Source of the DNA: an uncultured Porphyromonadaceae bacterium
GTDB lineage: Bacteria; Bacteroidota; Bacteroidia; Bacteroidales; Muribaculaceae
Direction of reading: 5' to 3'
Assembly: GCA_947643165.1 (NCBI GenBank)
Contig: CANRVB010000001.1
Location: forward strand, 247,527-311,526
Length of the DNA: 64,000 nucleotides
The notes under the pieces were generated by a model. That model did no database searches, had not been told where the DNA came from, and saw nothing but the letters and a program-made list of their open reading frames with translations. Of this stretch, positions 26,293-35,424 are shown one piece after another. Positions within the stretch are counted from its first letter, which is position 1; each line of letters starts with the position of its first letter. The position numbers and the translations under genes are program-made.

Positions 26293-27632
26293 TCCAGAGG
26301 ATTGAGCTTCGTGCGTTCCTTACGCAGTTCAAAGTGGAAGGTAGTGCGCCCGTCATCCTCCGGATCCGTATATATCCGGCCAACATTCTGCCCGGCCTTC
26401 ACCGTATCCCCCTTCTTCACATATATATCCTGAAGATTGGCATACAGCGATATGTATTCCCCGTGTCTCACCATCACTATGGTCGCATAGCCCGGCAGTT
26501 TGAACACGGCGCTCACCGTACCCTCGAATATTGCTCTGGCAGTGGTCCCGGCGTTCACCTCTATGTCTATACCGCTGTTGTTCGTTTCCACATGCTGCAG
26601 CTCCGGGTGTCTCTGACGGCCGAACGTCCTTACCACCCTGTACTTGCCTGCCACCGGAAACAGCAACCGGCCCTTGTTAGCGGCAAACGAGCCTGTCAGC
26701 TTACGGTCGGCGGCAGCCTCTGCGCTGAGTTCCGGCTTCGCCGAGCTCTTTCCTTTCGCGCCCGAAGCCGTCTCCTTGCCTTTACTTGCCTTATCCTTCT
26801 CCGTTCCGGTCTTTTCCTTCTGCTTTTCCTTCTGCTTCGCAAGCTCCTTGCGCTGCCGTTCCGCCTCTGCCTTTCGCTCACGCTCTATCCGGGCCTGCTC
26901 CTCGGCTATCAGCCGGTCCAGTTCCCGGTCAAGTGCCCTCGCACGCTCCTCACGCTGCTTCAGCGTCCGGTTCAGGCTCGTACGTTCAGTTTTCAGTTTA
27001 GCCACCAGAGCCGAAGTCTGTTCCTGCTGCTTGGCCAGCTTCGCCTGCTCCTGATTCATCGCCGACAGCTCGTTTCTGCGCTTCTGCTCTATCGACTCCA
27101 GTGCGCTCCGGCGCTTCTCAAGCTCATCCATGGCCCCCTTCAGCTCATCCGTGCGTTGTGTTCGCCATGACGAGAACTGCTTCAGATACCTGAAGCGCTG
27201 ATAAGCCTGCCTCACCGACTCCGACGAAAATATGAACGACAGCAGCGTATTCTGCTCCCTGTATGGCTGGGCTGCACGCAGCGCCTTCGCATAAGCCGCC
27301 TTCATGTCTGCTATACGGCCCTCAAGCTCCGCTATCGAATCCGTCCTGAGCTTTATCGCGCTGTTTATCGAGTCTATGCTTCCGCTTATACGCGATATTC
27401 GCGCCCGGCTGTCTGCCATATCTGCATCCAGACGGCTCAGACGGTTCAGGTTACGCTCCGTTTCGCGGTTATTCTCCGATATAGCCTTCGTAGTTTCCTT
27501 CAGCTGCTGCTTCAGTGTCTGCTGCTCCTTCTTTACCTTGTTTATATCTCTCGGTTTGGCGCTGTGGAGCGGTTCACCGGCCACAAGTGTGGCCAGAAAT
27601 ATCATCATTAAGGCTATTGATCGGATTGACAT
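26280..27632 (-). CDS. EnvC-like murein hydrolase activator (degenerate M23 domain)
   Basis: A 450-residue exported protein: signal peptide (MSIRSIALMMIFLATLVAG), long coiled coil (about 30-235), a Lys/Glu-rich linker, and a C-terminal LytM/M23 domain (about 310-450). Zinc ligands of active M23 peptidases are lost: the HxGxD motif reads NNSGID, and the HxH near the end is replaced by YAN. This is as expected for EnvC/NlpD-type activators, which switch on amidases at the division site. An in-frame start at 27785 would run into the upstream DUF4292 gene. The ATG at 27632 gives the signal peptide and is preferred. The flippase overlaps its 3' end. Confidence 0.88.
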   Translation of the reverse strand: MSIRSIALMMIFLATLVAGEPLHSAKPRDINKVKKEQQTLKQQLKETTKAISENNRETERNLNRLSRLDADMADSRARISRISGSIDSINSAIKLRTDSIAELEGRIADMKAAYAKALRAAQPYREQNTLLSFIFSSESVRQAYQRFRYLKQFSSWRTQRTDELKGAMDELEKRRSALESIEQKRRNELSAMNQEQAKLAKQQEQTSALVAKLKTERTSLNRTLKQREERARALDRELDRLIAEEQARIERERKAEAERQRKELAKQKEKQKEKTGTEKDKASKGKETASGAKGKSSAKPELSAEAAADRKLTGSFAANKGRLLFPVAGKYRVVRTFGRQRHPELQHVETNNSGIDIEVNAGTTARAIFEGTVSAVFKLPGYATIVMVRHGEYISLYANLQDIYVKKGDTVKAGQNVGRIYTDPEDDGRTTFHFELRKERTKLNPLEWVK

Positions 27633-27685
27633 TGCTTCTATTGGAGGATGTTCTTTTTCTTTGTCCGGTTCCCCGGCTATCTCGG

Positions 27686-28528
27686 CTACAGCGATTTCTG
27701 AGCCTGTTTTATAATTTCCGACGCGTTCATGCGCGTATAGTTCGACGGTATGGTTATCTCCTTGCTGTCCGCCGGATCGTTCCATCTGGCCTTCCCGAAG
27801 TTCCAGTCAAACTCTACGCTCAGTGGCTTATCCTTCAGTACCACTGCCAGCATTGCCGCGCCGGCCATATTGCCCACATCCGTATTGGCCACATCCGTAT
27901 AGCTGCACGTGGCCTGGTCATGTCCCGGTATTGTCACCGACAGCAACGACACATTTCCGCTCTGCCCGTCCATCATGAATTCGTAGCTCACTCCGCTCGG
28001 TTGCTTCCGGGGTGTCATTTTCACGTTCCCGTTCGTATCCGATATCTCGAAGTCCTTCTTCGACTGGGCTGTCAGCTGCTCCGTTCCCAACAGAAAGGCT
28101 CGACCGGTCAGCAGATCCTGCAGATTCGCCACATTCACGTCAAATCCGCCCAATGCGCTCCCTATCGGCTGGACCATATATTGCTTGTTCACCTTGTCCA
28201 CCACTACTATCGAGTCCTCGCTCACGTGTAGCTGACCTATCTCCATTCCGAAAAATTTCAACGACAGCGCCACGCTCTTGTTCCTGACCATAGTGGCCGT
28301 ACCGCTTATCGACAGGTTCTTGTCGGTTCTCACCCTCAGTGTCACCGGCACTCTCAGGCTCTCCCACTCCTTGTAGCCCATGAGCATGTTCTCAAACGGA
28401 TCAGCCGATGTCACGCGCTGTTCCGTTGCGGGCTGTTTCACACTCTGGCGGTTGCCGTTGCACGACCACATTCCGGCCGACAGTGCTATCGCGACCATGC
28501 CCGCGGTTATATGCTTCAACTTACTCAT
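27686..28528 (-). CDS. DUF4292 family lipoprotein
   Basis: A 280-residue protein with a signal peptide and a likely lipidated cysteine (SAGMWSC). The body (ADPFENMLMGYKEWESLRVP, VALSLKFFGMEIGQLHVSED) matches DUF4292, a Bacteroidetes family with a beta-rich fold like outer-membrane lipoprotein carriers such as LolB. Function is not established. It overlaps the TPR gene upstream by 8 bp and precedes envC by 53 bp, a neighbourhood often seen in this group. Confidence 0.82.
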   Translation of the reverse strand: MSKLKHITAGMVAIALSAGMWSCNGNRQSVKQPATEQRVTSADPFENMLMGYKEWESLRVPVTLRVRTDKNLSISGTATMVRNKSVALSLKFFGMEIGQLHVSEDSIVVVDKVNKQYMVQPIGSALGGFDVNVANLQDLLTGRAFLLGTEQLTAQSKKDFEISDTNGNVKMTPRKQPSGVSYEFMMDGQSGNVSLLSVTIPGHDQATCSYTDVANTDVGNMAGAAMLAVVLKDKPLSVEFDWNFGKARWNDPADSKEITIPSNYTRMNASEIIKQAQKSL

Positions 28529-30299
28529 AGAAATACGTTTTGTTCGTTACCTTGCGCTTCAGCAGCTCATTATCCTTGTCAAGTTCGAGCGCCTTCTTCC
28601 AGTACTCCACCGCCTCCTTGTGCTTGCGGTTCATGAAGTATATGTCCCCGGCATGCTCATACAGCTCTGCCGATGGTGTGTCCTCTCCGGCAAGAGCCTT
28701 GTCTATCATCTCTCCCGCCTTCGCGTAATCACCCATCTTGAACAGTACCCATGCGTAGGTGTCGAGACTGGTCGGATCATCCTCCTTGCTCTCCACTACT
28801 GTCTCTATCAGTATCAGCGCACGATCCAGATCCTTGTTCTGACACGCCAGGAAGTATGCGCAGTTGTTCATCGCAAGCAGATTGTTCGGATTCAGCTGCA
28901 TCGCCTGCTCATAGTACGTGAACGCGCTGTCCGCCATTTCAGCCGCATACAGCGCATCGCCCATGGCCGTGAGCAGATCCGACTTGCGCGACACATCGTT
29001 CGCCGCTTCTGCTATAGGTTTCAGGACCTCCACTGCCTTCAGCGGCTCTCCCGCCTGAGTGTACGAGGCACCGAGCAGCAATGGCAGATCCTCATTGTCC
29101 GGAAAATATTTCATGCCCCTTTGGGCTGCATCTATAGCCTTCTCCGGCTCTTCCGACAGCTGGTACAGCGATGTCAGCATACCCCACTGGCTGTCCGATG
29201 TGCCCGGATCAAGAGCTAATTGATATTCTATCTGTTCCGCCGCATCCTTATACTGGCCCACCGTCGCGAGATAACCGCCGTAAAAACCATGCACCGACGC
29301 CTCGTGCGGATTCAGTTCAAGCATTCTGTTGAACATATGCTCCAGCTCCGGACGCTTCGACTGATCCTTGTATAGACGCGCCACATAGTCCCTTATCAGC
29401 TCTGTCTTCGTGTCTATGTCCAGATCCGGCAGCTCAAGCGCCTTCATCATCTCACGCCCGTAACCCACCGAGTCGCCCTGGTTCATATACAGGTTCGCAA
29501 GCGAATAGTACGCTATGCCGTTCTCCGGATTCAGCTCTATGGCACGGTTGTAGTACGCCAGTGCCGAGTCCGTCTTGTTGAAATGTCCGAACACATCGCC
29601 GGCCATTATTATCGGGTCGGCGCTTGTCGGCATAAGCGATATCTGACGCCGTGCCTCGTTCAGCACAGATGCCGTGTCGTTGCTCATCATGTATATGTTG
29701 AAGCGGCGCCCCGTCAGGACTACCGACGGTCCCTCGCGTTGCTCTATCGTGTCGAGCACAGCCAAGGCCTCATTTATACGCCACTCTTCGCGCGAGTCCG
29801 ACAGCTTGTCAGCATACTCCAGGGCAGCCTCCGGGCGGTCGGGATTATCCTCATACACTCGCTTCAGCACTTTCAGGGCATATTCGTCATCCCCAAGTAT
29901 CGACGCCATTCGCGCCACAACGGCCTGTGTATAGTAGTCCGGCATTCCCTCCTCGCTTTCGGCGTAGGCCTTGAGAAGTTTCATACCTTCATCTATGCGG
30001 GTGCTGTCATTCGACACTACTCCGGTCCTCACCAGTATCGTGCCGTATTCCGAACCCACATACTTGTCATCCGGATTAAGTTGATAAGCCCGCTCCACCA
30101 GCTGGCTGTACGCGTCGTCATGACCGCCGAGTCTCTGGTTCAGCGCCTCCAGATATATCATATCCGCCTTTCGGCGGTCCGATTCCACATTGCTCCGGTT
30201 AGGCTTCGCTCCCGTGGCGCTTAGGGCGCAACCCGCTATGACGGCCGTGGCCGCCATAATGGTCGCTATCTCTTTTATCCGTGATTTCATTATTTTCAT
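28521..30299 (-). CDS. TPR-repeat lipoprotein
   Basis: A 592-residue exported protein with lipobox IAGC (C24) and many tetratricopeptide units across about 50-580 (for example AYYNRAIELNPENGIAYYSL and YYEQAMQLNPNNLLAMNNCA). TPRs form a scaffold for protein contact. Its fixed place between dut and the DUF4292-envC pair suggests an outer-envelope assembly role, but nothing more can be read. It overlaps dut by 4 bp and DUF4292 by 8 bp. Confidence 0.87.
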   Translation of the reverse strand: MKIMKSRIKEIATIMAATAVIAGCALSATGAKPNRSNVESDRRKADMIYLEALNQRLGGHDDAYSQLVERAYQLNPDDKYVGSEYGTILVRTGVVSNDSTRIDEGMKLLKAYAESEEGMPDYYTQAVVARMASILGDDEYALKVLKRVYEDNPDRPEAALEYADKLSDSREEWRINEALAVLDTIEQREGPSVVLTGRRFNIYMMSNDTASVLNEARRQISLMPTSADPIIMAGDVFGHFNKTDSALAYYNRAIELNPENGIAYYSLANLYMNQGDSVGYGREMMKALELPDLDIDTKTELIRDYVARLYKDQSKRPELEHMFNRMLELNPHEASVHGFYGGYLATVGQYKDAAEQIEYQLALDPGTSDSQWGMLTSLYQLSEEPEKAIDAAQRGMKYFPDNEDLPLLLGASYTQAGEPLKAVEVLKPIAEAANDVSRKSDLLTAMGDALYAAEMADSAFTYYEQAMQLNPNNLLAMNNCAYFLACQNKDLDRALILIETVVESKEDDPTSLDTYAWVLFKMGDYAKAGEMIDKALAGEDTPSAELYEHAGDIYFMNRKHKEAVEYWKKALELDKDNELLKRKVTNKTYFYE

Positions 30300-30739
30300 T
30301 CAAGTCCGGTATGTCCGAAGGCGCCGTCTCCCCTTACGGTCTCGTCAAGACGGTCTGTCTCCTCCCATTTCACATGACTGTACTGCGTCACGACCATCTG
30401 GCATATACGCTCACCGTCATTTATCACAAAATCCTCATTCGACAGATTTATAACTATCGCGCCTATCTCTCCGCGGTAGTCAGCGTCTACTGTGCCCGGA
30501 GTATTCACAAGGCTTATCCCCTTCTTCAGCGCCAGCCCGCTGCGCGGCCTCATCTGGCACTCATATCCCTGGGGAAGCTGTATACGCAGACCGGTCGGTA
30601 TCAGCGCACGCTCCATAGGCTTCAGTACAACCGGCTCCTTCAGACACGCATGCACATCCATACCGGCGGCCGACGGTGTCTCGTAGGTTGGCAGGCTGTG
30701 CCCGCTCCTGTTTATTATCTTTACAGTTATTCTGTCCAT
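30296..30739 (-). CDS. dut: dUTP diphosphatase
   Basis: A 147-residue trimeric dUTPase, turning dUTP to dUMP and keeping uracil out of DNA. Five family motifs are visible: AGMDVHA, PRSGLALKKG, NTPGTVDADYRGEI with the catalytic Asp, RICQMVV and the C-terminal RGDGAFGHTG. Its ATG lies on the last base of der (1-bp overlap), and its end overlaps the TPR gene. Confidence 0.95.
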   Translation of the reverse strand: MDRITVKIINRSGHSLPTYETPSAAGMDVHACLKEPVVLKPMERALIPTGLRIQLPQGYECQMRPRSGLALKKGISLVNTPGTVDADYRGEIGAIVINLSNEDFVINDGERICQMVVTQYSHVKWEETDRLDETVRGDGAFGHTGLE

Positions 30740-32052
30740 TACTTCTCTCTCATATATACGTTGATGGGAGTTCCGCAGTAGTCCCAGTTCTCGCGTATCT
30801 TGTTCTCAAGATAACGGCGGTACGGATCCTTTACCCATTGGGGCAGATTGCAGAAGAATATGAATGTCGGAAGGGATGCCCCCTTGAGCATTGTCACATA
30901 CTTTATCTTCACGAACTTGCCCTTGTTGGCTGGTGGCGGATACGCGGCTATCGCATCAAGCATCACTGTGTTCAGCTGCGACGTCGGCACCACGCGCTTC
31001 CTGTTCTTATACACATCTACCGCTGTCTCCAGCACCTTGTAGATACGCTGCTTCGTCAGTGCGCTGGTGAATATGATCGGGAAATCTGTGAACGGCGCGA
31101 ACCTCGAGCGTATCGCCTCCTCGAAGTGCTTTATCGCCGCGGTGCTCTTGTCCTCTACAAGATCCCACTTGTTCACACATACCACCAGACCCTTCTTGTT
31201 TCTCTGGATCAGCGAGAATATGGCCACATCCTGACTCTCTATGCCGCGAGTCGCGTCTATCATCAGTATGCACACATCGCTCGCCTCTATCGCACGTATA
31301 CTGCGTATCACCGAGTAATACTCTATATCCTCGTTCACCTTGTTCTTCTTGCGGATACCGGCGGTATCTACCAGATAGAAGTCAAAGCCATACTTGTTGT
31401 AGCGCGTATAGATACTGTCTCGCGTCGTACCTGCGATATTGGTCACTATATGGCGGTCCTCGCCTATGAAGGCGTTGATTATTGACGATTTGCCCGCATT
31501 CGGACGTCCTACTATCGCGAACTTGGGTATATCGTCCACAGTCTCGTCCTGCTCCGCCTCAGGCAGCTTTGCTACGACCTCGTCGAGCAGATCACCTGTG
31601 CCCGAACCGTTCGCGGCCGATACCGGATACGGATCGCCCAATCCTAACTTGTAGAACTCGGCCACATTATACAGCCAGTCGTTCGAGTCAACCTTGTTGG
31701 CCACAAGGATCACCGGCTTCTTGCTCTTGCGCAGTATCTCTGCTACATGATCGTCAAGATCCGTCACGCCGTTCATGGCATCTACGACAAACAGTATCTC
31801 GTCTGCCTGGTCTATAGCCAGATTCACCTGCTTGTTGATCTCGCCCTCAAATATATCTTCGCTGTTAACCACCCAGCCGCCGGTGTCGACTATCGAGAAT
31901 TCCTTGCCGTTCCAGTCTACCTTGCCGTACTGACGGTCCCTGGTGGTACCCGCCGTAGGGTCAACTATGGCTGTACGCGTCTGCGTCAGACGGTTGAAGA
32001 GTGTCGACTTGCCGACGTTGGGTCGGCCTACTATCGCTATTAATTGTCCCAT
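30739..32052 (-). CDS. der: ribosome biogenesis GTPase Der
   Basis: A 437-residue double GTPase (EngA) needed for late 50S assembly. Two P-loops, GRPNVGKS (near 8-15) and GRPNAGKS (near 180-187), each come with DTGGW or DTAGI switch II motifs and NKVD/NKWD specificity motifs, followed by a C-terminal KH-like domain (about 355-437). It begins the der-dut-TPR-DUF4292-envC-flippase run and has -7-like elements upstream. Confidence 0.96.
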   Translation of the reverse strand: MGQLIAIVGRPNVGKSTLFNRLTQTRTAIVDPTAGTTRDRQYGKVDWNGKEFSIVDTGGWVVNSEDIFEGEINKQVNLAIDQADEILFVVDAMNGVTDLDDHVAEILRKSKKPVILVANKVDSNDWLYNVAEFYKLGLGDPYPVSAANGSGTGDLLDEVVAKLPEAEQDETVDDIPKFAIVGRPNAGKSSIINAFIGEDRHIVTNIAGTTRDSIYTRYNKYGFDFYLVDTAGIRKKNKVNEDIEYYSVIRSIRAIEASDVCILMIDATRGIESQDVAIFSLIQRNKKGLVVCVNKWDLVEDKSTAAIKHFEEAIRSRFAPFTDFPIIFTSALTKQRIYKVLETAVDVYKNRKRVVPTSQLNTVMLDAIAAYPPPANKGKFVKIKYVTMLKGASLPTFIFFCNLPQWVKDPYRRYLENKIRENWDYCGTPINVYMREK

Positions 32053-32106
32053 TTCGTTTTCTGAGGGTTAATGTTCTGCTTCGGCATTCATAGCCGAGCC
32101 AAGTGG

Positions 32107-32164
32107 CAAATTTACAAAGTTTTTTTCAAGAAATATCGGCTTTTCCGATTTGTTCACAAATTTA
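32107..32164 (-). promoter_or_regulatory. two candidate -7 elements upstream of der
   Basis: TAAATTTG occurs twice on the - strand, at 32114-32107 and 32164-32157, 50 bp apart, in the 160-bp gap after era. Neither has a good TTTG at -33. They may give der its own promoter in addition to read-through from era. Confidence 0.4.
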
Positions 32165-32212
32165 CATCCGGGCCATCCGCTTTTTTTGCGAAATATCCCT
32201 TTTGTTCCTTTT

Positions 32213-33103
32213 TTATTCGATATAGCCGAACGCACGGAGCTTGTTCTCACGGTTGCGCCAGTTAGGCTCTACCTTCACAAACAGCTCCAGATAGACGCTC
32301 TTGCCGAAAAACTTCTCGATATCCTTGCGGGCCTCTATCCCGACATGCTTGATCTTCGTGCCGCCCTTGCCTATCAGGATACCCTTCTGCGAATCGCGCT
32401 CCACATAGATCACAGCCATGATATGTATTGCGCCCTCCTTCTCGTCATACTTCTCCACTATCACCTCCGTCGAGTACGGAACCTCCTTGTCATAGTTCAG
32501 AAGTATCTTCTCTCGGATTATCTCCGTCACAAAGAAGCGGGCCGGCTTGTCCGTCAGGGCATCCTTGCCGAAGTACGGCTCCGACTCCGGAATCAGCTCG
32601 ACTATGCGGGCCATCAGGTTCGCTACATTGAAGTGCTCCTTGGCCGAGATCGGGAATACTTCAGCCTTCGGAAGTATCTCCTTCCAGCGGGCTATCAGCT
32701 GCTCAAGCTCCGACTGATCCTTCAAAAGATCTATCTTGTTGATTACCAGCAGAACAGGCACTTTTTCCTTTGCGACCTTCGCAAGGTACTCGGCGTTCTT
32801 CGTCGTATCTTCCACTACATCAGTCACATACACCAGTACATCTGCGTCTGTGAGGGCCTCTTCGCTGAAACTCAGCATCGATTCCTGCAACTTGTACTTG
32901 GGCGACAGCACTCCCGGTGTGTCACTGAAAACTATCTGATACTCAGGCGTGTTCACGATTCCCATGATACGGTGACGCGTCGTCTGTGCCTTCGATGTTA
33001 TGATGCTCACGCGCTCGCCCACCAGATCATTCATCAGCGTCGACTTACCCACATTAGGGTTACCTACGATGTTCACAAAGCCTGCCTTATGTTGTTCTGC
33101 CAT
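32213..33103 (-). CDS. era: GTPase Era
   Basis: A 296-residue GTPase that binds the 3' end of 16S rRNA during 30S assembly. The G domain has GNPNVGKS (near 13-20), SDTPG and NKID. The C-terminal KH domain (about 200-290) includes ILIGKGGTKIKHVG. Length and order are standard. It follows fabH by 148 bp with a hairpin terminator between, so it may have separate transcription as well. Confidence 0.96.
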   Translation of the reverse strand: MAEQHKAGFVNIVGNPNVGKSTLMNDLVGERVSIITSKAQTTRHRIMGIVNTPEYQIVFSDTPGVLSPKYKLQESMLSFSEEALTDADVLVYVTDVVEDTTKNAEYLAKVAKEKVPVLLVINKIDLLKDQSELEQLIARWKEILPKAEVFPISAKEHFNVANLMARIVELIPESEPYFGKDALTDKPARFFVTEIIREKILLNYDKEVPYSTEVIVEKYDEKEGAIHIMAVIYVERDSQKGILIGKGGTKIKHVGIEARKDIEKFFGKSVYLELFVKVEPNWRNRENKLRAFGYIE

Positions 33104-33164
33104 AGTTACTTAAATTTTGATTTTGTTTTTGGTCGCCACTTCCGCGGCAACCCTTCCGTCTATA

Positions 33165-33196
33165 TAAACAAAAATAGCACCCCAAAAGATGCTATT
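33165..33196 (-). terminator. intrinsic terminator between fabH and era
   Basis: Reading the - strand, AATAGCA (33196-33190) pairs with TGCTATT (33179-33173), with a 10-base loop TCTTTTGGGG, followed by TTTGTTTATA. It would end transcripts from yceD-rpmF-fabH. Confidence 0.6.
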
Positions 33197-33251
33197 CCCG
33201 TTAAAAACTTATTCTTTGATGCTATCTGTACTGCCTCTCAGCAGTTTACGA

Positions 33252-34235
33252 TCATATATCCCAGATCAGATACATGGCACCCCATGTAAATCCGGCTCCG
33301 AAAGCTGTCAGAACGATCTTATCGCCCGGTTTCAGCTTCGACTTGTACTCATCCAGACAGATAGGTATCGACGCTGCACTCGTATTTCCGGTATGCTCTA
33401 TGTTCACAAGCACTTTCTCTTCTGCAATTCCGGCTCTCGACGACACTGCCTCTATGATGCGCAGGTTTGCCTGATGAGGTACGAGCCAGTCTATGCTGTC
33501 CATAGTCAGGTTGTTACGCTTGGCTATCTCGAGAGTTGAGTTGTACATGTCGGTCACGGCGTGCTTGTAAACGAATCTTCCGTCCTGGAACAGGAAGTTA
33601 TCGCCACGGTCCACAGTCTCGTGGGTTGTCGGCATCACAGAACCTCCGGCCTTCATTATCAGATGATCACGGCCTACACCGTCCACATGAAGCACTGTAT
33701 CAATCACTCCGACCTCTTTTTCAGTAGGCTCAACCAGCACGCAGCCGGCACCGTCACCGAACAGAGGACATGTGGAGCGGTCATCATAATTCACCATCGA
33801 CGACATCTTTTCGGTGCACACTACTATCACCTTCTTGTTCAGGCCGGCGCGGATGTATGCCGACGCATCCTGCAGTGCCACTATAAACCCGGCGCAAGCG
33901 GCCTGGATATCATAGGCATAGCAGTTCACAAGTCCGGCGTCATGTGCGATAACTGAAGCTGTAGAAGGGAAACGGTAGTCGGGATTTGAAGTGGCGCATA
34001 TCACCAATTCTATCTCCTCGGGCTTGGTACCGGTCTCCGCAAGCAGCTTTTCGATGGCTTTTACGCCCATATAAGACGATCCGGCGCCATCCTTTTTCAG
34101 GATTCTGCGCTCTTTTATGCCTACTCTGGTAGTGATCCACTCATCGTTTGTATCTACCATTTTCGACAGCATCTCGTTGTCAAGAATATCATCAGGCAGA
34201 TAGGAAGCTATACCTGATATGCGGGCGTGAAGCAT
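33252..34235 (-). CDS. fabH: 3-oxoacyl-ACP synthase III
   Basis: A 327-residue KASIII that joins an acyl-CoA primer with malonyl-ACP to begin fatty acid synthesis. The catalytic triad is C114 (QAACAGF), H254 (VPHQANLR) and N284 (HTGNTSA). The start MLHARISGIASYLPDD is typical. It follows rpmF by 213 bp of structured spacer. plsX, often found between rpmF and fabH elsewhere, is absent. Primer choice (acetyl or branched) is not readable from the sequence. Confidence 0.95.
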   Translation of the reverse strand: MLHARISGIASYLPDDILDNEMLSKMVDTNDEWITTRVGIKERRILKKDGAGSSYMGVKAIEKLLAETGTKPEEIELVICATSNPDYRFPSTASVIAHDAGLVNCYAYDIQAACAGFIVALQDASAYIRAGLNKKVIVVCTEKMSSMVNYDDRSTCPLFGDGAGCVLVEPTEKEVGVIDTVLHVDGVGRDHLIMKAGGSVMPTTHETVDRGDNFLFQDGRFVYKHAVTDMYNSTLEIAKRNNLTMDSIDWLVPHQANLRIIEAVSSRAGIAEEKVLVNIEHTGNTSAASIPICLDEYKSKLKPGDKIVLTAFGAGFTWGAMYLIWDI

Positions 34236-34317
34236 GATTGAAATATTGATTCTTTGTTTGTTTCTTGTTGTTGTTTTGCGCTGTGTGTCTGCGTATTAGG
34301 TTTCATTACCGGCCATA

Positions 34318-34433
34318 CACAGACATAAGCCACCAGCTGGACGGGACGCGCTTGCGCGCGTCCGCTTCAGCTTATGGTCTTTTCGCACTTCTGATTGTTT
34401 GGCGCTTGTGCGCCAGACGGCGGTGACCCCGCC
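34318..34433 (-). promoter_or_regulatory. three tandem hairpins in the rpmF-fabH spacer
   Basis: The 213-bp spacer has three stems: GGACGCGC-TTGC-GCGCGTCC near 34334-34353, enclosed by an imperfect outer pairing of ACATAAGC with GCTTATGG; TGGCGC-TTGT-GCGCCA (34400-34415); and GGCGG-5-CCGCC (34419-34433). None has a T run. They could act in mRNA processing, stability or differential expression of rpmF against fabH. Confidence 0.5.
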
Positions 34434-34448
34434 ATTACGAGAAGTGGT

Positions 34449-34634
34449 TTAGTTCACTTCTTCCTTTACGATGGCCTGCTTGCCACGGTAGTAGCCACAT
34501 TCGCCACATACTGTGTGGTAGATGTGCCATGCGCCACAGTTGGGGCACAGTGCCAGTGTCGGGGCTACGGCCTTGTCGTGAGTTCTGCGCTTTGCAGTGC
34601 GGGTCTTCGATTGTTTGCGTTTAGGATGTGCCAT
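34449..34634 (-). CDS. rpmF: 50S ribosomal protein L32
   Basis: A 61-residue L32 with the basic start MAHPKRKQSKTRTAKRRTHD and a zinc-ribbon of four cysteines (C30, C33, C43, C46), so a zinc-binding form. It follows yceD by 50 bp, the usual pairing, and precedes fabH. Confidence 0.97.
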   Translation of the reverse strand: MAHPKRKQSKTRTAKRRTHDKAVAPTLALCPNCGAWHIYHTVCGECGYYRGKQAIVKEEVN

Positions 34635-34684
34635 TTTTGTTTATTGTTTGTATTGTTTTGCTATTTCTTTTATTATCAGCGAGT

Positions 34685-35287
34685 TCAGTTGTTATCGTTC
34701 TGTTCTGATCCTTTGCTCGACAGACCGTTCAGGGCATTCCAACGAGGATCGGTAGCTGCCTCATCAACATCTTCAGCAGCCTCCATCTCATCGATAAGGC
34801 TGTCCTCAAGTTCGGTGTCCTCATCACCCGGACGATGCGCACGGTGCTTACGGAGGACTGCGCTCATCGCTCTGTTGCACTTACCTAACGGATGAACGTG
34901 TTTCATCGGTATGGTCAATGCCACTGTGTCATAGATGATAAACGCCACGTTGAGCGCCGGATCGCTTTCCGGTATGATCAGCAGGTCGTCCGACTCGTCT
35001 CTGTACTCATCGCCATACTTCACGGAGATATGATAAGAGGTATCCACCGGGAAGAGCAAGTCATCAAGACAGCGGTCGCACAACAGTGTCAAGCTTCCTT
35101 TGAATGTAAACGACAGGTCATACATATCACCCTTGTGGACAACGACAAGCGTCACATCCACATCGGCGTCATGTATGTCGGCGTTCTCCATGTTTGCGAA
35201 GAATGCCTTGTCGAGATGGTAGGCATATTCATGCGTACCTTCCGGCATACTCTTCAGCTGTAGCTTGAATTCTGTGAACTTTCCCAC
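34685..35287 (-). CDS. yceD: YceD/DUF177 family protein
   Basis: A 200-residue DUF177 protein, a family genetically tied to 23S rRNA accumulation and coupled to rpmF in many bacteria. It has the typical CxxC pair (LLCDRCLDDLLFPV). An in-frame ATG at 35338 lies upstream of the promoter's -7 element (35316-35323), so the longer start could not be translated from that transcript. The GTG at 35287 gives MGKFTEFKLQL, matching the family N-terminus. The acidic C-terminus (about 160-185) is probably flexible. Confidence 0.85.
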   Translation of the reverse strand: MGKFTEFKLQLKSMPEGTHEYAYHLDKAFFANMENADIHDADVDVTLVVVHKGDMYDLSFTFKGSLTLLCDRCLDDLLFPVDTSYHISVKYGDEYRDESDDLLIIPESDPALNVAFIIYDTVALTIPMKHVHPLGKCNRAMSAVLRKHRAHRPGDEDTELEDSLIDEMEAAEDVDEAATDPRWNALNGLSSKGSEQNDNN

Positions 35288-35315
35288 AACAATTGATTTT
35301 ACTGAAAAAACTGCG

Positions 35316-35347
35316 CAAAGGTAGGCAATATCTTCCACAATAACAAA
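35316..35347 (-). promoter_or_regulatory. promoter of the yceD-rpmF-fabH operon
   Basis: On the - strand, TTTG (35347-35344), a 20-bp spacer and TACCTTTG (35323-35316). It is a complete consensus match. The GTG start of yceD lies about 20 bases after the predicted transcription start, which decides the start codon choice. Confidence 0.8.
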
Positions 35348-35424
35348 TCATACCCACTTTTTTCATTGCTTTTCGCATTCATGCCAAGTGTTGTATGCTC
35401 TTTTCAGTTTATCGGGAGCTTATT

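Noticed and set aside
25851..27170. A 439-codon + strand frame across the flippase-envC junction
   Set aside because: It spans the junction of two real - strand genes, is rich in Pro, Ser, Arg and Leu without domain marks, and has no promoter.
26280..27632. Active M23 peptidoglycan peptidase
   Set aside because: The zinc-binding His residues are replaced (NNSGID, YAN), so the activator role fits better.
27633..27785. Longer start for the EnvC-like protein
   Set aside because: It would overlap the DUF4292 gene by 100 bp and place the signal peptide inside the protein.
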